From an uncultured Collinsella sp. (GTDB taxonomy: Bacteria; Actinomycetota; Coriobacteriia; Coriobacteriales; Coriobacteriaceae): a stretch of DNA of 7,748 nt. The stretch lies in NCBI GenBank assembly GCA_902478875.1, contig CABSMZ010000088.1, positions 1-7,748 of the forward strand. Direction: 5' to 3'. Of the stretch, positions 6,416 to 7,748 are shown one piece after another (within the stretch, counting starts at the first letter, position 1; each line of letters opens with the position of its first letter). Under the pieces are notes generated by a model. The model saw only the letters and a list, made by a program, of their open reading frames with translations. It made no database searches and was not told the DNA's origin. The position numbers and the translations under genes were made by a program.

Positions 6416-6458
6416 AAAGCAAAAACCACCACAAAGGTGCCTGGCCCCTTTGTGGTGG
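6416..6458 (-). terminator. Second terminator after moaC-mobB; copy 2 of the 43-bp dispersed repeat
   Basis: CCACCACAAAGG (6426-6437) pairs perfectly with CCTTTGTGGTGG (6447-6458), a 12-bp stem with a 9-base loop, followed on the minus strand by TTTTTGCTTT. It has the same orientation and the same position relative to a gene end as the copy at 4826-4868. It backs up the terminator at 6478-6518. Confidence 0.78.
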
Positions 6459-6477
6459 AAATGACGTTTGCCCAGAT

Positions 6478-6518
6478 AAAACCTGCCAAAATAAACCTGT
6501 CCCTTTTTGGCAGGTTTT
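6478..6518 (-). terminator. Terminator hairpin overlapping the moaC-mobB stop codon
   Basis: AAAACCTGCCAAAA (6478-6491) and TTTTGGCAGGTTTT (6505-6518) form a perfect 14-bp stem with a 13-base loop. The stop codon TAA (6519-6517) overlaps the first arm. On the minus strand the second arm ends in GGTTTTAT, a short T-run. The symmetry (A-run before, T-run after) would let it act on either strand. Confidence 0.7.
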
Positions 6519-7748
6519 AGGCCAGATGATCTTGGATGAGGTCGCAGATGGCTCGGGCGTCGTTGATGTTGATGGCTCGGGTCGCAAAGCCGGCGTCGAA
6601 TGCCTGGCGTGCCAGGGCCTCGTTGCAGGCAAGGGCCAGCGTGTGGCCATCGACCAGGTCGAGCGAGCTCTTGCCGCGCAGACGGTCGACACCGGAGCGC
6701 GCGACCACGATGTTGTCGAAGCCCTCGGTCTTGTAGCCCTCGATGATCACCACGTCGACATCGTTGTAGCGCGACAGCAGCTCGCGCGCGGGCATCTCGT
6801 CCTCCTCGCGCGTGTCGGCGTACTCCGCCCAGCGCGTGGCGCAGATGAGTCCCACGTGCTTGGATCCGGCCTGGTGATGGCGCCAGGTATCCTTAGCGGG
6901 CACATCGATATCAAAGCCGTGATGCCCATGATGCTTGAGCGAACCCACGCGCAGGCCGCGGCGGGTGAGCTCGGCAATAACCTTCTCGACAAGTGTGGTC
7001 TTGCCCGAGTTCTGGTAGCCGATAAACGCGATCGCGGGGACGGCCTGTGCCGGAGCTGCGGACGCGACGGCGACGGGTGCGCTTGCGTGTGCGTCGCCGT
7101 CAGCGGCCACGGCCTCAACAGCAGCAGCCTGGCGCTCTGCGCGATCCCACACACCCGAGCGGCCGCCTTCCTTGTGCAGCAGGCGAACGTCGACGATCTC
7201 CATGCCGCGATCGACCGCCTTGCACATGTCATAGATCGTTAGGCACGCAGCACTCGCGCCGGTCAGGGCCTCCATCTCGATGCCCGTCTTGCCCGTCACG
7301 CCGGCCGTAACCAGTACATGAAAGCCAACCTGCCCGTCCGCGCGCGCCGGCGCCCAACCCTCGGGCACGTCCTCGGCCGGCGTCCCCGCCGCAGCGATGG
7401 GCGCAATGTCGCACTTACTCTTGGTAATGAGCAGCGGATGGCACATGGGGATGATGTCGCTCGTGCGTTTGATGGCCATGATGCCCGCCACGCGCGCGCA
7501 GGCAAGCACGTCGCCCTTTTTGGCGCGGTCCTGCAGCACCATGGCCTGCGTCTCGGGATGCATGAGGATGGTGCCCTCGGCGATGGCAATGCGATGGGTC
7601 TCGGCCTTGTCGGACACGTCGACCATGCGCACCTCGCCCTTGGCATCCACGTGCGTCAGCTCGTCGCGACGGGCGTCGCGGGCGGGCTCGGTGGCAGCGC
7701 TGGCAGACGGCTGCGCGGACGCGTCGGCGTTACCAGCATTCGCCGCAG
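6517..7748 (-). CDS. MoaC-MobB fusion for molybdenum cofactor synthesis (5' end beyond window)
   Basis: Two cofactor-synthesis domains share one frame. Residues are numbered from the in-frame GTG at 7650. MoaC (about 1-170) helps convert the GTP-derived intermediate from MoaA to cyclic pyranopterin monophosphate. It has RMVDVSDK, KRTSDIIPMCHPL (K61, H71), EMEALT (E125, E127) and TIYDMCKAV with the catalytic-type D141 and K144. An Ala-rich linker (about 172-205) leads to MobB (about 206-377), a GTP-binding factor for the guanine dinucleotide cofactor: Walker A GYQNSGKT (211-218), KHHGHHGFDIDVPAKD (239-254), and IIEGYK (302-307). The GTG at 7650 is not a believable start: it has no ribosome binding site and it cuts off the conserved L-T-H leading residues. 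The frame stays open to the edge through a low-complexity Ala/Ser/Asp stretch, so more protein lies upstream. MoaC also carries an insert at about 86-106. Confidence 0.9.
   Translation of the reverse strand, partial: AANAGNADASAQPSASAATEPARDARRDELTHVDAKGEVRMVDVSDKAETHRIAIAEGTILMHPETQAMVLQDRAKKGDVLACARVAGIMAIKRTSDIIPMCHPLLITKSKCDIAPIAAAGTPAEDVPEGWAPARADGQVGFHVLVTAGVTGKTGIEMEALTGASAACLTIYDMCKAVDRGMEIVDVRLLHKEGGRSGVWDRAERQAAAVEAVAADGDAHASAPVAVASAAPAQAVPAIAFIGYQNSGKTTLVEKVIAELTRRGLRVGSLKHHGHHGFDIDVPAKDTWRHHQAGSKHVGLICATRWAEYADTREEDEMPARELLSRYNDVDVVIIEGYKTEGFDNIVVARSGVDRLRGKSSLDLVDGHTLALACNEALARQAFDAGFATRAININDARAICDLIQDHLA

Noticed and set aside
7648..7650. GTG as the start codon of the MoaC-MobB protein
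   Set aside because: There is no ribosome binding site, and upstream in-frame residues L-T-H match the conserved beginning of MoaC, so translation must start further upstream.

Overview
The window looks like chromosome from a high-GC Gram-positive gut bacterium of the Coriobacteriia. Collinsella or a close relative is my best guess. The basis is GC-rich coding DNA, an LPXTG-type sorted surface protein with prealbumin-fold (SpaA) and Spy0128-like domains, and a MoaC-MobB fusion. The taxonomic call is inference, because no rRNA or marker gene is present. All real genes lie on the minus strand, so transcription runs from right to left.

Layout in transcription order: (1) 7748-6517, a molybdenum-cofactor gene fusing MoaC to MobB. 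Its reading frame is still open at the right edge. Two hairpin terminators follow it. (2) 6251-4965, a 12-helix major facilitator transporter. It is followed by a perfect 18-bp inverted repeat abutting its stop codon, then by a hairpin plus T-run terminator that is a near-identical copy of the one at 6416-6458. (3) 4741-3920, a Cof-type HAD phosphatase, preceded by a 10-bp palindrome and followed by a hairpin that looks like a divergent member of the same family. (4) An AT-rich intergenic region of about 505 bp (3415-3919) with interlocking inverted repeats and a candidate promoter. (5) 3414-97, a 1105-residue cell-wall-anchored adhesin or pilin. (6) 104-1, the start of a second secreted protein, overlapping gene 5 by 8 bp with its own ribosome binding site. 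Genes 5 and 6 therefore look like the start of a pilus or surface-protein operon that continues past the left edge.

The most interesting signal is a run of nine G (minus strand) inside the surface-protein gene, just after the signal-peptide region. Gain or loss of a single G leads to a stop codon within about a dozen codons, which is what a phase-variable on/off switch for this surface structure would look like. Other points of interest are the dispersed terminator-hairpin family, the nested palindrome after the transporter gene, and the Ala-rich linker at the right edge, which suggests a third domain upstream of MoaC.
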